From NCBI RefSeq assembly GCF_000591055.1, contig NC_020388.1:248001-312000 (forward strand): 64,000 nt of DNA, read 5' to 3'. Positions 9,335-17,683 of the stretch are shown piece after piece (position 1 is the first letter of the stretch; each line of letters starts with the position of its first letter). The notes beneath the pieces are model-generated. The model was not told the origin of the DNA and did not search any database. It worked only from the letters and a program-made list of their open reading frames with translations. The translations under genes and the position numbers were made by a program. This DNA comes from Natronomonas moolapensis 8.8.11. GTDB taxonomy: Archaea > Halobacteriota > Halobacteria > Halobacteriales > Haloarculaceae.

Positions 9335-9495
9335 ACCCGGATCGAGAGGCCGCGGTCGTATCAGCCTAACGCGTCGCAACGACCGCTCGGGGTGCAGACG
9401 AGCCGACGGAACGGCCGAAGCCACCGGGACGGGCGGGGTCACAGAGAGGTGCGGACCGACCGAACGTTCAGGTGGCCGGCGGACGACCTCCGAAC

Positions 9496-9912
9496 ATGGA
9501 AAAAACGCCGCAGGGTACGTCCGTTGGCGTCGACGATCCCTACGCGGTCGTCGAGCGGTGCGACTTTCTCACCGACGACGGGCGCTGCCGGTACGCCGCC
9601 GAGTACGGCCACAACGACCCCGAGTTCGCGCAGGCGCGTCGCGCCGACGGCTTCCGGTGTCCGGCCGCCGACCCCGAGGGGGAGTGGGCGTGGGCCGACT
9701 GCCCGAAGTTCCGCGCGACCGACGCCGCGCGGACGTGTCGCCGCTGTGGGCTCGCGGAGCGACGGCTGGCGGGCGAGGACCCCCGGCCGCTCCTCGAGGA
9801 GCACCACCTCGAGTACGCCGACGACGACCGGGCCGAACTGACACACGAGATCACGGTGTCGCTGTGTCGGTGGTGTCACGCCTACCAACTGGGATCGTAT
9901 ATACAGGCTTAA
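9496..9912 (+). CDS. DUF7097-like zinc-finger protein, 3' end replaced by element sequence
   Basis: Encodes 138 residues, of which about 129 belong to the original gene: Cys-rich segments [41 protein letters not shown] and CRWCHA suggest several zinc-binding sites. After CHA (codons 127-129) the frame crosses the 8-bp repeat at 9874-9881 into the integrated element, which supplies nine new codons and a TAA. The lost native end (KVHDSWARIDDD..., 48 codons) is found intact and in the same frame at 35,394-35,540. The family name is from memory. Whether the shortened protein works is unknown. Confidence 0.8.
   Translation: MEKTPQGTSVGVDDPYAVVERCDFLTDDGRCRYAAEYGHNDPEFAQARRADGFRCPAADPEGEWAWADCPKFRATDAARTCRRCGLAERRLAGEDPRPLLEEHHLEYADDDRAELTHEITVSLCRWCHAYQLGSYIQA
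9874..9881 (+). other. attL core (8-bp direct repeat TGTCACGC)
   Basis: Exact copy of 35,388-35,395. It reads TGT CAC GC as codons 127-129 of the interrupted host gene. Flanking bases differ between the two ends, so the identity is limited to 8 bp. Confidence 0.85.
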
Positions 9913-9936
9913 TACGCAGGTGTGTTACGTGTTAGT

Positions 9937-10272
9937 ATGGTCAAGGACGACCAGATACTGATTAGATTAGAGTCCAGTCAAAAAGAGAAGTGGCAGGAAC
10001 ACGCGGAAGATGAAGACCGTTACCGTGATACTACGGATTTAGTTGAACAGGCAGTTGAGGATAGAATATCTACCGATACAGAGGAGTACAGTCCAGAAGA
10101 CGCTATCCTCCAGATGAGTCAAGACATTCAGAATCTCTCGTCTGATATTGCTGAAATAAAAGAACTGAACGAAAAAATCGACAACACGCAGGCGACGAGT
10201 CTGGAGTTAGAGGAAACGGCGGATAGACTGGAGACGTTCATTAAAACGCGATTCGGTGGTGATGATGACTGA
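9937..10272 (+). CDS. Small RHH-like/coiled-coil protein preceding the integrase
   Basis: 111 residues from the ATG at 9937; a GTG at 9922 is less likely because a TTAATA box lies about 28 bases before 9937. The start (KDDQILIRLESSQKEKWQEHAED, then TTDLVEQAVEDRI) looks like a ribbon-helix-helix unit, and residues about 55-105 look like a coiled coil with heptad-spaced hydrophobics. Its last bases overlap the integrase start by 11, which suggests coupled translation. A role as excision or copy-control partner of the integrase is only an inference. Confidence 0.65.
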   Translation: MVKDDQILIRLESSQKEKWQEHAEDEDRYRDTTDLVEQAVEDRISTDTEEYSPEDAILQMSQDIQNLSSDIAEIKELNEKIDNTQATSLELEETADRLETFIKTRFGGDDD

Positions 10273-11266
10273 GGAAGTTGTATCAGATTTCTTAGAGGAT
10301 AAGTCGGATTTAGATGAGTCTTGGTTCGGTACGTGTAGGCGTATGACTGAGCATTTAGACGGGTTTCTTGAACAAGAGAATCTGAATCCTGAGGAAGTTG
10401 AGTTCCGAGGTCAGGATATAGAGGATTTTCAGGACTACTTACAGGATAATACAGATTGGGCTGATAGCACGGTGAAAAACCATGTAATGGCATTTCGTGA
10501 GCTAATCCGTTACGCTGTTGAACGTCGTTACGGATGGGATGCTCTGTTCAACAAAGGGAACCCTATGTCTATCTACTCTGCCGATCTGGATGATGGTCTC
10601 AAGTGGGAGGAGGAAACTGGAGAAGACATTCCTTACATTACTGAAGAGGAACACGAAGCGTTGCTGGATGAGAATGAGAATCCACGTGATGATGTAGTTT
10701 TACGCACGCTATGGGATACAGGTTGCCGACCAGCAGAATTACGTCGATTGACTCTTTCAGAAATAGACAAGACGGAGCTCATCAAGAATCGCAAAGTTAC
10801 GGTTCAAACCGCGAAACGAGAGAATCACGAAAGAGACGTTTACCTCTCACCTACAACAAGGAGTAAGTGGGTGTTCTGGCTCTACAAGGGCAAACGAGAC
10901 GCATACGGTAATAGTAGCCATTCCTCTGAATACGTGTTTCCGACACAGCGGACTGAAAAAATGAGTCAGGGAACGGTGAACAGACAGATTAAGAGATTAG
11001 CTGATAGAGCGGATATTCAGACTGTTGGATATGAACTGGAAGCAAATAATTATCTGAGAGGTGAGATGAAGAGTAAGACGCGTGAAATGGTTGAAATAAA
11101 CGCTAAGGCATATCGACATTCATTTGCTGTGCGTGCGTGTAAAAATGGAATAAATCTCGCTCTGCTGGCTGAATTGATGGGTCATGCGGATGAATCGAGC
11201 TTGAGTTCCTATACGAAATTTTTACCCTCTGATAAAAAGGAGGCTTGGGAACGATTCATTCACTAA
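10262..11266 (+). CDS. int: Tyrosine recombinase / integrase
   Basis: 334 residues from ATG 10262. The N-terminal half is a SAM-like core-binding domain (LNPEEVEFRGQDIEDFQDYL...). The catalytic half shows R156 in TGCRPAELRRL, K185 in QTAKREN, the box-II arginine R285 in KAYRHSF with Lys in place of the usual His three residues before it, H308 in LMGH, and nucleophile Y317 in LSSYTKF. It lies about 380 bases from attL, as expected for the enzyme that inserted this element. Confidence 0.93.
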   Translation: MMTEEVVSDFLEDKSDLDESWFGTCRRMTEHLDGFLEQENLNPEEVEFRGQDIEDFQDYLQDNTDWADSTVKNHVMAFRELIRYAVERRYGWDALFNKGNPMSIYSADLDDGLKWEEETGEDIPYITEEEHEALLDENENPRDDVVLRTLWDTGCRPAELRRLTLSEIDKTELIKNRKVTVQTAKRENHERDVYLSPTTRSKWVFWLYKGKRDAYGNSSHSSEYVFPTQRTEKMSQGTVNRQIKRLADRADIQTVGYELEANNYLRGEMKSKTREMVEINAKAYRHSFAVRACKNGINLALLAELMGHADESSLSSYTKFLPSDKKEAWERFIH

Positions 11267-11390
11267 TCGTTCATCGCTGTTTGATCAGCACTCGTCTAAG
11301 TTACGCTCAGTAGTTTCTGCTGACTTGCGAGTACAGCCTCTCTATACAAGCCATCAATATCTAACAAGCACACATAGGATTATTAACAAT

Positions 11391-11972
11391 ATGGAACAAA
11401 ACCTAATCAATATGGAAGCAGAGGATTATATTGACCAACTTATTGAAACCGAACGAGAGGGTATGAATCAACGAGCCAAGTGGATTTCTGAACACAGACC
11501 GCAGTACTCACACGGGATGTCGATGTTCGGAGGTGAAAAAGCACTAACCCTCTATGAAGATTCACAACTCTCCTACATCTATGGTACATTCTCTGGATCC
11601 ATACTGCTTAGTCAGTCGTTTATAGAGCAGTCAATCTGTGCTATGGCACACGACGCAGGTGAATTTACAGAAGATGACCTGCTTGGATACCACGACGCTG
11701 TCAATTTCCTCACCGAGCGGGATATTGTGGATCCAAATGAAGTTAGTGGAGTCCCGCTGGATGAGCTTCATAATCTCAGGAATCCAGTAGCTCATTTTCG
11801 AGACCCCTCAGACGAAGACAGCCTATCACGCAGAAAAGTAACTAACGCTCGTAACGAACCTGAGTCAGTTGCCCCCACAACGAATGAAATGCTAAAAGAC
11901 GATGCTGAAAAGATACTGAAGACAGTATTCTCCGTAGCAACCTTATTTGGAGTCGGATACAGGTCAGATTAA
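11391..11972 (+). CDS. HEPN-type protein with RNxxxH motif
   Basis: 193 residues from ATG 11391. The sequence is mostly helical and contains LHNLRNPVAHFRDP at residues 127-139; R130-N131...H135 is the Rx4H motif of HEPN ribonucleases (seen: the motif; known: it forms the active site in a dimer; inferred: RNase activity). No nucleotidyltransferase (MNT) partner gene is adjacent, so this is not a standard HEPN-MNT pair. It could act as a toxin or an abortive-infection nuclease of the element. GC content is low compared with host genes. Confidence 0.6.
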   Translation: MEQNLINMEAEDYIDQLIETEREGMNQRAKWISEHRPQYSHGMSMFGGEKALTLYEDSQLSYIYGTFSGSILLSQSFIEQSICAMAHDAGEFTEDDLLGYHDAVNFLTERDIVDPNEVSGVPLDELHNLRNPVAHFRDPSDEDSLSRRKVTNARNEPESVAPTTNEMLKDDAEKILKTVFSVATLFGVGYRSD

Positions 11973-12075
11973 TCATTAAGCAGTAGATTGCGATACCTTC
12001 CTTCTCCAATACATTCGATCTAATAAATCACCGTACAGATAGGGACATCTGGACTCGGTTCATTGATATAGGGAT

Positions 12076-12654
12076 TTAGCGACGATTCTGCTGTTGAGCA
12101 CGTTGTTGCTCGAATAGTCGTTCCATTTCGTCTTCGACCACGCTGTCTTCGGTAAGATAGTGAGTAGTGGAACGTGGGTACTCCTTGCCGCAATGCGGGC
12201 ACACCCATGCTTTCTGGTCGAAAACAAACCATTTTGGAACGGTTCGAGATTTCAGCTTACGGTCGTCATCTGGGCAAAACGGTCCTTCGACATATACATA
12301 ATCGTCGTCTCGACTGGTGTATGAGCGGTCTCGGAATGTACCGTACTTGCCTTTCCATTTGACGCCGAATTTCTCAATCTCGCACTCAGCGTGTACTGTC
12401 CTTGGTTCGCTCTTCGATACAAACCCAGCAGGGGCATTCTGTTTCCTGAACTTCTTCCTGCGTTTGTTGAGGTAACTGAGCACAGCGTAAATTACGAGTA
12501 CGACGATGATAGTGGTTCCAGCACTGCGAACCCATACGTTGCTGAGGACTCCCGTATCAACTGGATTAATTCGTTGAGAGATACCTAAGAGCTCAGCGAG
12601 GGCAGTAGTAATTAGCCCTAAAACAATGCTGGCTATCGCTGTTCTCCAATTCAT
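12076..12654 (-). CDS. Membrane protein with C-terminal zinc-ribbon-like region
   Basis: 192 residues. Two membrane helices are seen at about 5-23 and 47-63, followed by a basic stretch (NKRRKKFRKQ) consistent with a cytoplasmic C-terminus. The soluble part has cysteines at GPFCPDD and WVCPHCGKEYP that could bind zinc, and a polar tail (EQQRAQQQNRR). No known family recognised. It is the first of three minus-strand genes, two of them membrane proteins, in this part of the element. Confidence 0.6.
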   Translation of the reverse strand: MNWRTAIASIVLGLITTALAELLGISQRINPVDTGVLSNVWVRSAGTTIIVVLVIYAVLSYLNKRRKKFRKQNAPAGFVSKSEPRTVHAECEIEKFGVKWKGKYGTFRDRSYTSRDDDYVYVEGPFCPDDDRKLKSRTVPKWFVFDQKAWVCPHCGKEYPRSTTHYLTEDSVVEDEMERLFEQQRAQQQNRR

Positions 12655-12771
12655 TTAATACGTGGATTGCGGGTGCGAGTAAATAAAATCCGAGTGCCAC
12701 CTCATTCCACGAACAGTACGATACCGAGTCCAGCGACCAGACCTCGTCTAACGTGCTCAGTAGCTGAATTA

Positions 12772-13029
12772 TTATTTGAACACAAGCCAGAGCGGTGCGA
12801 TCACTACTACGATTAGTGCGACTGGAACCAGCAACGGGGAAATGAAAAGCAGAGGCAAGGCTACAACGGCGAATCCAGCCCCGACAGCAATAATCAACCC
12901 ACCTGATACCACCAGATTCACAAACTGCTCCATCCTGAAAATCATAAACCAAATCAAAAAACCGAATACGACCGCTTGCGTGCCGTAGTATAGCACGTCA
13001 TATAACAAACTGCTGAAGATCTCCAACAT
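12772..13029 (-). CDS. Small multi-span membrane protein
   Basis: 85 residues from ATG 13029 (a GTG at 13035 would overlap the preceding stop). Two to three hydrophobic segments: YYGTQAVVFGFLIWFMIF, then LVVSGGLIIAVGAGFAVVALPLLF and LLVPVALIVVVIAPLWLVF. It follows the coiled-coil gene at 13,032-13,337 directly and is probably cotranscribed with it. Holin-like or immunity roles would be guesses. Confidence 0.6.
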   Translation of the reverse strand: MLEIFSSLLYDVLYYGTQAVVFGFLIWFMIFRMEQFVNLVVSGGLIIAVGAGFAVVALPLLFISPLLVPVALIVVVIAPLWLVFK

Positions 13030-13031
13030 AC

Positions 13032-13337
13032 TCACTCACCGTCTCCGTCCTCCTCGTTGATTCGGCGTCCTCGATGTAGCTCTACGTCTCGGTTAAATTC
13101 GCATGCGTCTTTCCTCCGTTCCAAGTCCTCTAAATCCGCTTCCAATCGCTTCTTTCTCGTTTCTAAAGCGTCCTCTTCGAGTTCTTCGAGGTACTGGTAT
13201 TCGGGGGGGACACAGGTCTCAAGATGAGTCTGGGTTATGTTTTGCCAGTCCCCTGTCTTGCTCATATTCTTCTTGACAGCCACCACCTCCTTGATCGCAC
13301 GAATTTCTCTTTTGATGCGTTCTCCCTCAGAAGCCAT
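13032..13337 (-). CDS. Short coiled-coil protein
   Basis: 101 residues from the ATG at 13337 (MASEGERIKREIRAIKE). That start is favoured by a TATA-like box 25 bases upstream (13358-13366), which fits a leaderless transcript; a longer frame adds 19 residues over this promoter. The C-terminal half (LEELEEDALETRKKRLEADLEDLERRKD) is a strong coiled coil. Function unknown; it probably acts with the adjacent membrane protein. Confidence 0.6.
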   Translation of the reverse strand: MASEGERIKREIRAIKEVVAVKKNMSKTGDWQNITQTHLETCVPPEYQYLEELEEDALETRKKRLEADLEDLERRKDACEFNRDVELHRGRRINEEDGDGE

Positions 13338-13647
13338 ACTGGTACATAACCGTGAAATTATATTAAGAGCGCCGATCTGACTATCGTCTACCAATTTTTA
13401 ACTACCAAATATATTATACTACTCTGCGTCCCTTTCGATGCTCAGAGACCTCACGCATCATCTGTCTTCCCTTGTTGCTACACATTGGTGTCTCTGGCAC
13501 AGCGAACAGTCCTATTATAGTACTTGTTGAGACGCCATCTCCCCATGTAACTCCACATCGGTCGACAGGTGGCGTGGTGGCACAATATGTCGGAGCTGTC
13601 CTTTGCTCTGAGTAATACTTATAGGGTATTTGTCATTACTTGGGGAT
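13338..13647. promoter_or_regulatory. Divergent intergenic region with two promoters
   Basis: 310 bases without a gene. On the minus strand a TATA-like TTAATATAA (13358-13366) serves the coiled-coil gene. On the plus strand ACTTATAGG around 13617-13625 lies about 28 bases before ATG 13648. Between them I see no clear repeat or RNA gene. Confidence 0.6.
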
Positions 13648-14007
13648 ATGGAACGGTTAGATCTGGAATCACAGTTTATTCTATACTTCATTCGAGAACA
13701 GAATATTCCCGTGAAGCGGAGAGAGATTGAGACGAGGTATTCACGAATGACTAAGGAACAGATTCAGTATCGACTCAGCAAGATGCGGAAGGGGGGGTTG
13801 ATACGAAAAACAGAGCATCAGGAGTACGGTCAAGGGGTCAACCCCACATACCACTGGCGGGCAGTGCCCTCAAAGGTTGAGCAGTACGAGGATGAGCATT
13901 CACGATTAGCTACCCCAGATTGGAAATGGCGGGAGTACGCAGACAAGTACTTTGACGCATTTGAGAGCCGTCTCAAGAAGCTGGAGAAGCAGGTACAAGA
14001 CGGGTGA
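13648..14007 (+). CDS. Winged-helix DNA-binding protein
   Basis: 119 residues from ATG 13648, preceded by a TATA-like box at the leaderless distance. It has helix-turn-helix character: FILYFIREQNIPVKRREIETRYSRMTKEQIQYRLSKMRKGGLIRKTEHQEYGQG, the last part resembling a wing, and a coiled C-terminus (ESRLKKLEKQVQDG). Likely a transcriptional regulator of the element. Its targets are unknown. Confidence 0.6.
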   Translation: MERLDLESQFILYFIREQNIPVKRREIETRYSRMTKEQIQYRLSKMRKGGLIRKTEHQEYGQGVNPTYHWRAVPSKVEQYEDEHSRLATPDWKWREYADKYFDAFESRLKKLEKQVQDG

Positions 14008-14250
14008 TGTGGTCGAATCATTAGAGCCGATCTTTGGAAAGAGCGTGTAGTAACGAACGGCGGGTGCGTCTTTACCACTGATTCGTGGTAAGGTCAAACC
14101 TGTTGCTGTACGCATCTGACTATTATTTCGATATTCTACACGCCTTTCGTAGAGACATCCACGATTAGGATATATTATACAATATCCAGTTAACTTAGAG
14201 TCTATATTTGATAAAGATTTTTATAATTGGAGTCCTATCAGTATTATTGT

Positions 14251-14427
14251 ATGAGTAGTAACATACAACCGACATATAGAAGAGACGTTACAAGCACAGG
14301 ACAGGTAACAATCCCATCCGATTTCCGTGACGACAAGACGGTTGCCTACCTGATTCAAGAATCGACCGACAACGAAGGAAGAGAGCATCTCAAGCTCTAC
14401 CCAATTCCAGACCACGATGACAACTAA
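14251..14427 (+). CDS. AbrB-like swapped-hairpin protein
   Basis: 58 residues from ATG 14251, with TTTTTATAATT (about 14217-14227) 26-30 bases upstream. The sequence YRRDVTSTGQVTIPSDFRDDKTV is the AbrB/MazE-type swapped-hairpin signature (G-Q-V-T-I-P). Such small proteins are DNA-binding dimers, often regulators or antitoxins. It sits 26 bases before the replication gene and may control it; no toxin gene is adjacent in the same direction. Confidence 0.7.
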   Translation: MSSNIQPTYRRDVTSTGQVTIPSDFRDDKTVAYLIQESTDNEGREHLKLYPIPDHDDN

Positions 14428-14453
14428 GACTACACAACAAAAGGTGAACTACT

Positions 14454-17171
14454 ATGACTACACGCAATACTATACATTCAAATGTAATAGAACTATCGCA
14501 TATTCGTAACGAATCGTTACTGACCGAGTATCAGGATGAGAACTGCTGGCTCTGCTGGCGATCTGAGGAAAGCGAAGAGGACGACAAGCCAAGGAAAGTT
14601 CCAGTTGACCCACGTACAGAGAGAATAGCAGACGGGACGGATCCAGCAGTTTGGATAGATTATAACACAGCACAGACGTGCTACGAGCAAGGCAAGTCCG
14701 ACGTTTCAGGACTCGGGATCGCTCTGGGGTTCGGGGATTTGGTTGGTGTCGACCTTGATAACTGTCGTGACCCCAAGACAGGAGATGTTGAGGGATGGGC
14801 AATTGATATTGTAGAGACGCTTGATTCGTACGCAGAGGTGTCGCCAAGTGGCACGGGATTACACGTCCTTGTCGAAGGGGCACTTCCGAACGATGCTCGG
14901 AATCGCCAGAAGGATATCGCTTCGACTCTTTCCCAATTTGACGAAGCAGAGATTGAAATCTACGACAGTACCCGCTACTTCACATTTACTGGCGACCACG
15001 TGGAGGGGACGCCGACCTCTATCAAATCCCGACCAAGTGAACTGCTGGACATCCACGATGAGTACGTCGGTAAGGAAGACAACAGAGCGGAGTCCTTGAC
15101 ACCAGAGTCAGAGACAGACCTCAACCTCAACGATGAGGAGTTACTTGAGAGAGCCAAGGACGCTGAGAATGGCGACACCTTTGAGCGACTATGGGATGGG
15201 GATACGTCTCTCCATGACAATGACCATAGTCGGGCAGATATGGCGTTACTACAACATCTGGCATACTGGACACAGTGTGATCCTCAGCAGATGGAGCGGA
15301 TGTTCTCTCAGAGTGGACTCGGACGACGAGACAAGTGGCGAGACCGTGAGGACTATCGAGAGAGGACGGTACGGAAAGCGATTGAGAACTGTTCTGAAGT
15401 ATATTCTCCACAGAGTAGTAATAATAAAAACGACGATGCGAGGCACGTTGGAGAGGACAGCACAATTCTGAAACGTGACGATGGGTATCATAAAGAGCGT
15501 GAAAACAACGACGGTGAAGTGTATCACGACCGAATAACCAATTTCCATCTGGACGTGAACGCATACGTCGTTGACAAAAATGGGGGAAAGCAGGTTGATT
15601 TGACTATTCAACCATGCTCCGAGGTAGAGGATGAATATGAAGCGGTTGTCCCGTTTACCGTTTTCAACGAGACCAGAGCATTCCGAAAGCAGGTTGTAAC
15701 AGGTCGAACTACCATCTTCGAGGGCGGTATCAGAGAGCTCAACACCCTCCGTCAGGTCGTCGCCACGCAGGAAGCCCCAGTACGCCACCTAACAAAGAAA
15801 CTCGGCTTACAGGATGGAGAGATCGTCACGCCAGAGGGGGTACTCGGTGTCGATGAACCAACGTTCCGATACGTGGATCAGGGGACAGCCCTCGAACGAA
15901 AGTTCGCTCTTGACGATCTTGGTGATTACGACAAAGAGGAGGTCAGGCGTATCGTTGAACTTCTCCCACAGATACGGGAGAAGGAACGGGGATTGCCAGT
16001 CCTTGGCTGGTGGTATGGGTCGCTATTTGCCCCACATATCAGGAGCGAAGAAGGCGAACTGCCAGCACTAACGGTCACAGGTGAGACTGGAGCGGGAAAG
16101 ACAGCCCTGCTACAACTACTGTCGCAACTGTTCGGACTCGATCCTGAGCCAGCCAGCCCGAAGACGACCCGTTTCTCGCTTATTCGGCATATGAGTGCGA
16201 CGACCAATATCCCTGTCTGGTTCGATGAGTACAAGCCCGCCGAGATGTCCAAATACGAGGCAGACCGTTTCCACGACCTGTTTCGGAAGCATACACGAGG
16301 GGTTGACGTAACGCGAGGAAGGCAAGACCAGTCAGAAGAGAGCTATTCGCTGACAGCTCCAATTGTCCTCTCTGGTGAGCAACAGATACAGGGCAACGCC
16401 GAGCAACGGCGGGCAATCCGAGTGAGACTCAAGAAAACTCACGATGAGACCCAAGAGGCATGGTCAAGGCTGACTGGCGAAAGCTACGAGACATCGCAAA
16501 AAATCGTCCATCCTGATAGCTACGACTTCTCCCAGCACGTTCGGGCTGTGTGGACTCTGTTGACTGAAATAGACGCTGATGAGTTTCAACAAACGTGGGA
16601 ATCTGCGAAGGAGTCAACGTATGATGCCCTTTCACGCACGGGACGAACCGATCTTGAGCCACTGGAGGAGGTTAGTCTGGCGATGGTGAAATTCGGGTTA
16701 GCTGTCTTCCAGCTACTCGCCAGTCGGGTTAATGCCGATCCAGACATCACAGACAGGGACATTGAACAGGCAATGAAATACGTGATTGAAGGGAGCGGAC
16801 AGGAAGAACGAATCAGCCACGTCGAGGAGTTCTTACGATTCGTCGAAAGCTCTGCCCGTGCGGGATACATAGAGAAAGAGATCCACTACGACATAGTCGA
16901 AAAGCGTGGCAACGATAACGATGAACTCTGCTTGAAATTGCCAGATACTCACGCAGAGGTCAGTCGCTATCTCAAAGATAGAGAGGTGAATGCTGACTTC
17001 TTCGACAGTCACACCGACTATCGGGAGCGGTTCCAAGAATTACACGATGAGGGGGGGCTTGTTACTGACACAAGCAAGGTACACCGAGAATTGAACCGCT
17101 GTGTTGCCTTCGACATTGAGGAGCTGGATGAGCAACTGGCTGACTTCGAGGCAGAGACGTTCTCTTACTAA
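14454..17171 (+). CDS. PrimPol-helicase replication protein
   Basis: 905 residues. Residues about 25-200 form an archaeo-eukaryotic primase/PrimPol-like domain: D100-L-D102 in LVGVDLDNC, SPSGTGLHVLV at 130-140, and YDSTRYFTFTG at 170-180. A linker is followed by a helicase/ATPase domain with Walker A GETGAGKT at 543-550 and Walker B VWFDE at 588-592, then an arginine-rich sensor region (NAEQRRAIRVRLK). This arrangement is typical of replication initiators of plasmids and viruses. A ribosome-binding GGTGA lies 9-13 bases before the ATG. The candidate origin follows directly. Confidence 0.85.
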   Translation: MTTRNTIHSNVIELSHIRNESLLTEYQDENCWLCWRSEESEEDDKPRKVPVDPRTERIADGTDPAVWIDYNTAQTCYEQGKSDVSGLGIALGFGDLVGVDLDNCRDPKTGDVEGWAIDIVETLDSYAEVSPSGTGLHVLVEGALPNDARNRQKDIASTLSQFDEAEIEIYDSTRYFTFTGDHVEGTPTSIKSRPSELLDIHDEYVGKEDNRAESLTPESETDLNLNDEELLERAKDAENGDTFERLWDGDTSLHDNDHSRADMALLQHLAYWTQCDPQQMERMFSQSGLGRRDKWRDREDYRERTVRKAIENCSEVYSPQSSNNKNDDARHVGEDSTILKRDDGYHKERENNDGEVYHDRITNFHLDVNAYVVDKNGGKQVDLTIQPCSEVEDEYEAVVPFTVFNETRAFRKQVVTGRTTIFEGGIRELNTLRQVVATQEAPVRHLTKKLGLQDGEIVTPEGVLGVDEPTFRYVDQGTALERKFALDDLGDYDKEEVRRIVELLPQIREKERGLPVLGWWYGSLFAPHIRSEEGELPALTVTGETGAGKTALLQLLSQLFGLDPEPASPKTTRFSLIRHMSATTNIPVWFDEYKPAEMSKYEADRFHDLFRKHTRGVDVTRGRQDQSEESYSLTAPIVLSGEQQIQGNAEQRRAIRVRLKKTHDETQEAWSRLTGESYETSQKIVHPDSYDFSQHVRAVWTLLTEIDADEFQQTWESAKESTYDALSRTGRTDLEPLEEVSLAMVKFGLAVFQLLASRVNADPDITDRDIEQAMKYVIEGSGQEERISHVEEFLRFVESSARAGYIEKEIHYDIVEKRGNDNDELCLKLPDTHAEVSRYLKDREVNADFFDSHTDYRERFQELHDEGGLVTDTSKVHRELNRCVAFDIEELDEQLADFEAETFSY

Positions 17172-17683
17172 CTGCTCTCCGTTACGCCCCTCATTACGCC
17201 ACAATGACTCCTATATTACGCCTCGAAACCGCGTAGCTGGGGTGTTACGACATTGCGGTGTTTTACACCCCCTTTGTGAATGTTGAGAGAATGTTCATGA
17301 TGGGTAGTAGCGTATATTGTTCTTTTAATATATTATGGTATTATAAATTAATCGTAACATCGTGAATAAATCAGAGCAGTCCTGCGATTTTGGGGTGTAA
17401 TATTGGCGTAACGGAAGCGTCGCTGGGGTAATGAGTTTAATAGCCATCACTATGTGTCAGAACTGACCCCCCGTGTTGTTAGTTTTTAGCTACGGTAGTT
17501 GTAGAGGAGTATTCTCCGAAAATATTACTATCGAAACCCTGCCCAGAGAATCGAACTCTGGAAGTGCCAACCACAGGTGAGGGGGTAAAGTGCTCTTGTT
17601 GTGCTTACCAGCGTTCTTATTTCCATCTGTGCCTCTCGTACCGCTCCTGACAGGGGTCTGAAAATGACTTAGAGACTGTCTTA
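17172..17683. other. Candidate replication origin with iterons and AT-rich core
   Basis: 512 bases without a gene, directly after the replication gene. TTACGCC occurs at 17183, 17195 and 17217 and in reverse at 17405-17411. GGGGTGTWA occurs at 17240-17248 and 17392-17400 and in reverse at 17264-17272. Between them, about 17319-17357 is almost pure A/T. Iterons around an AT-rich stretch beside a rep gene are the usual layout of plasmid origins; use as an origin is inferred. A tRNA-like T-arm fragment lies at 17537-17583. Confidence 0.55.

Noticed and set aside
12590-12630. A further TTTAGGG box on the minus strand near 12,615
   Set aside because: It lies within the coding sequence of the membrane protein (residues VLGLITT), not upstream of a start.
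17521-17620. A complete tRNA gene (possible Val anticodon CAC)
   Set aside because: A U33-CAC loop can be drawn, but the stem has a mismatch, the variable region is too long and no acceptor pairing exists.
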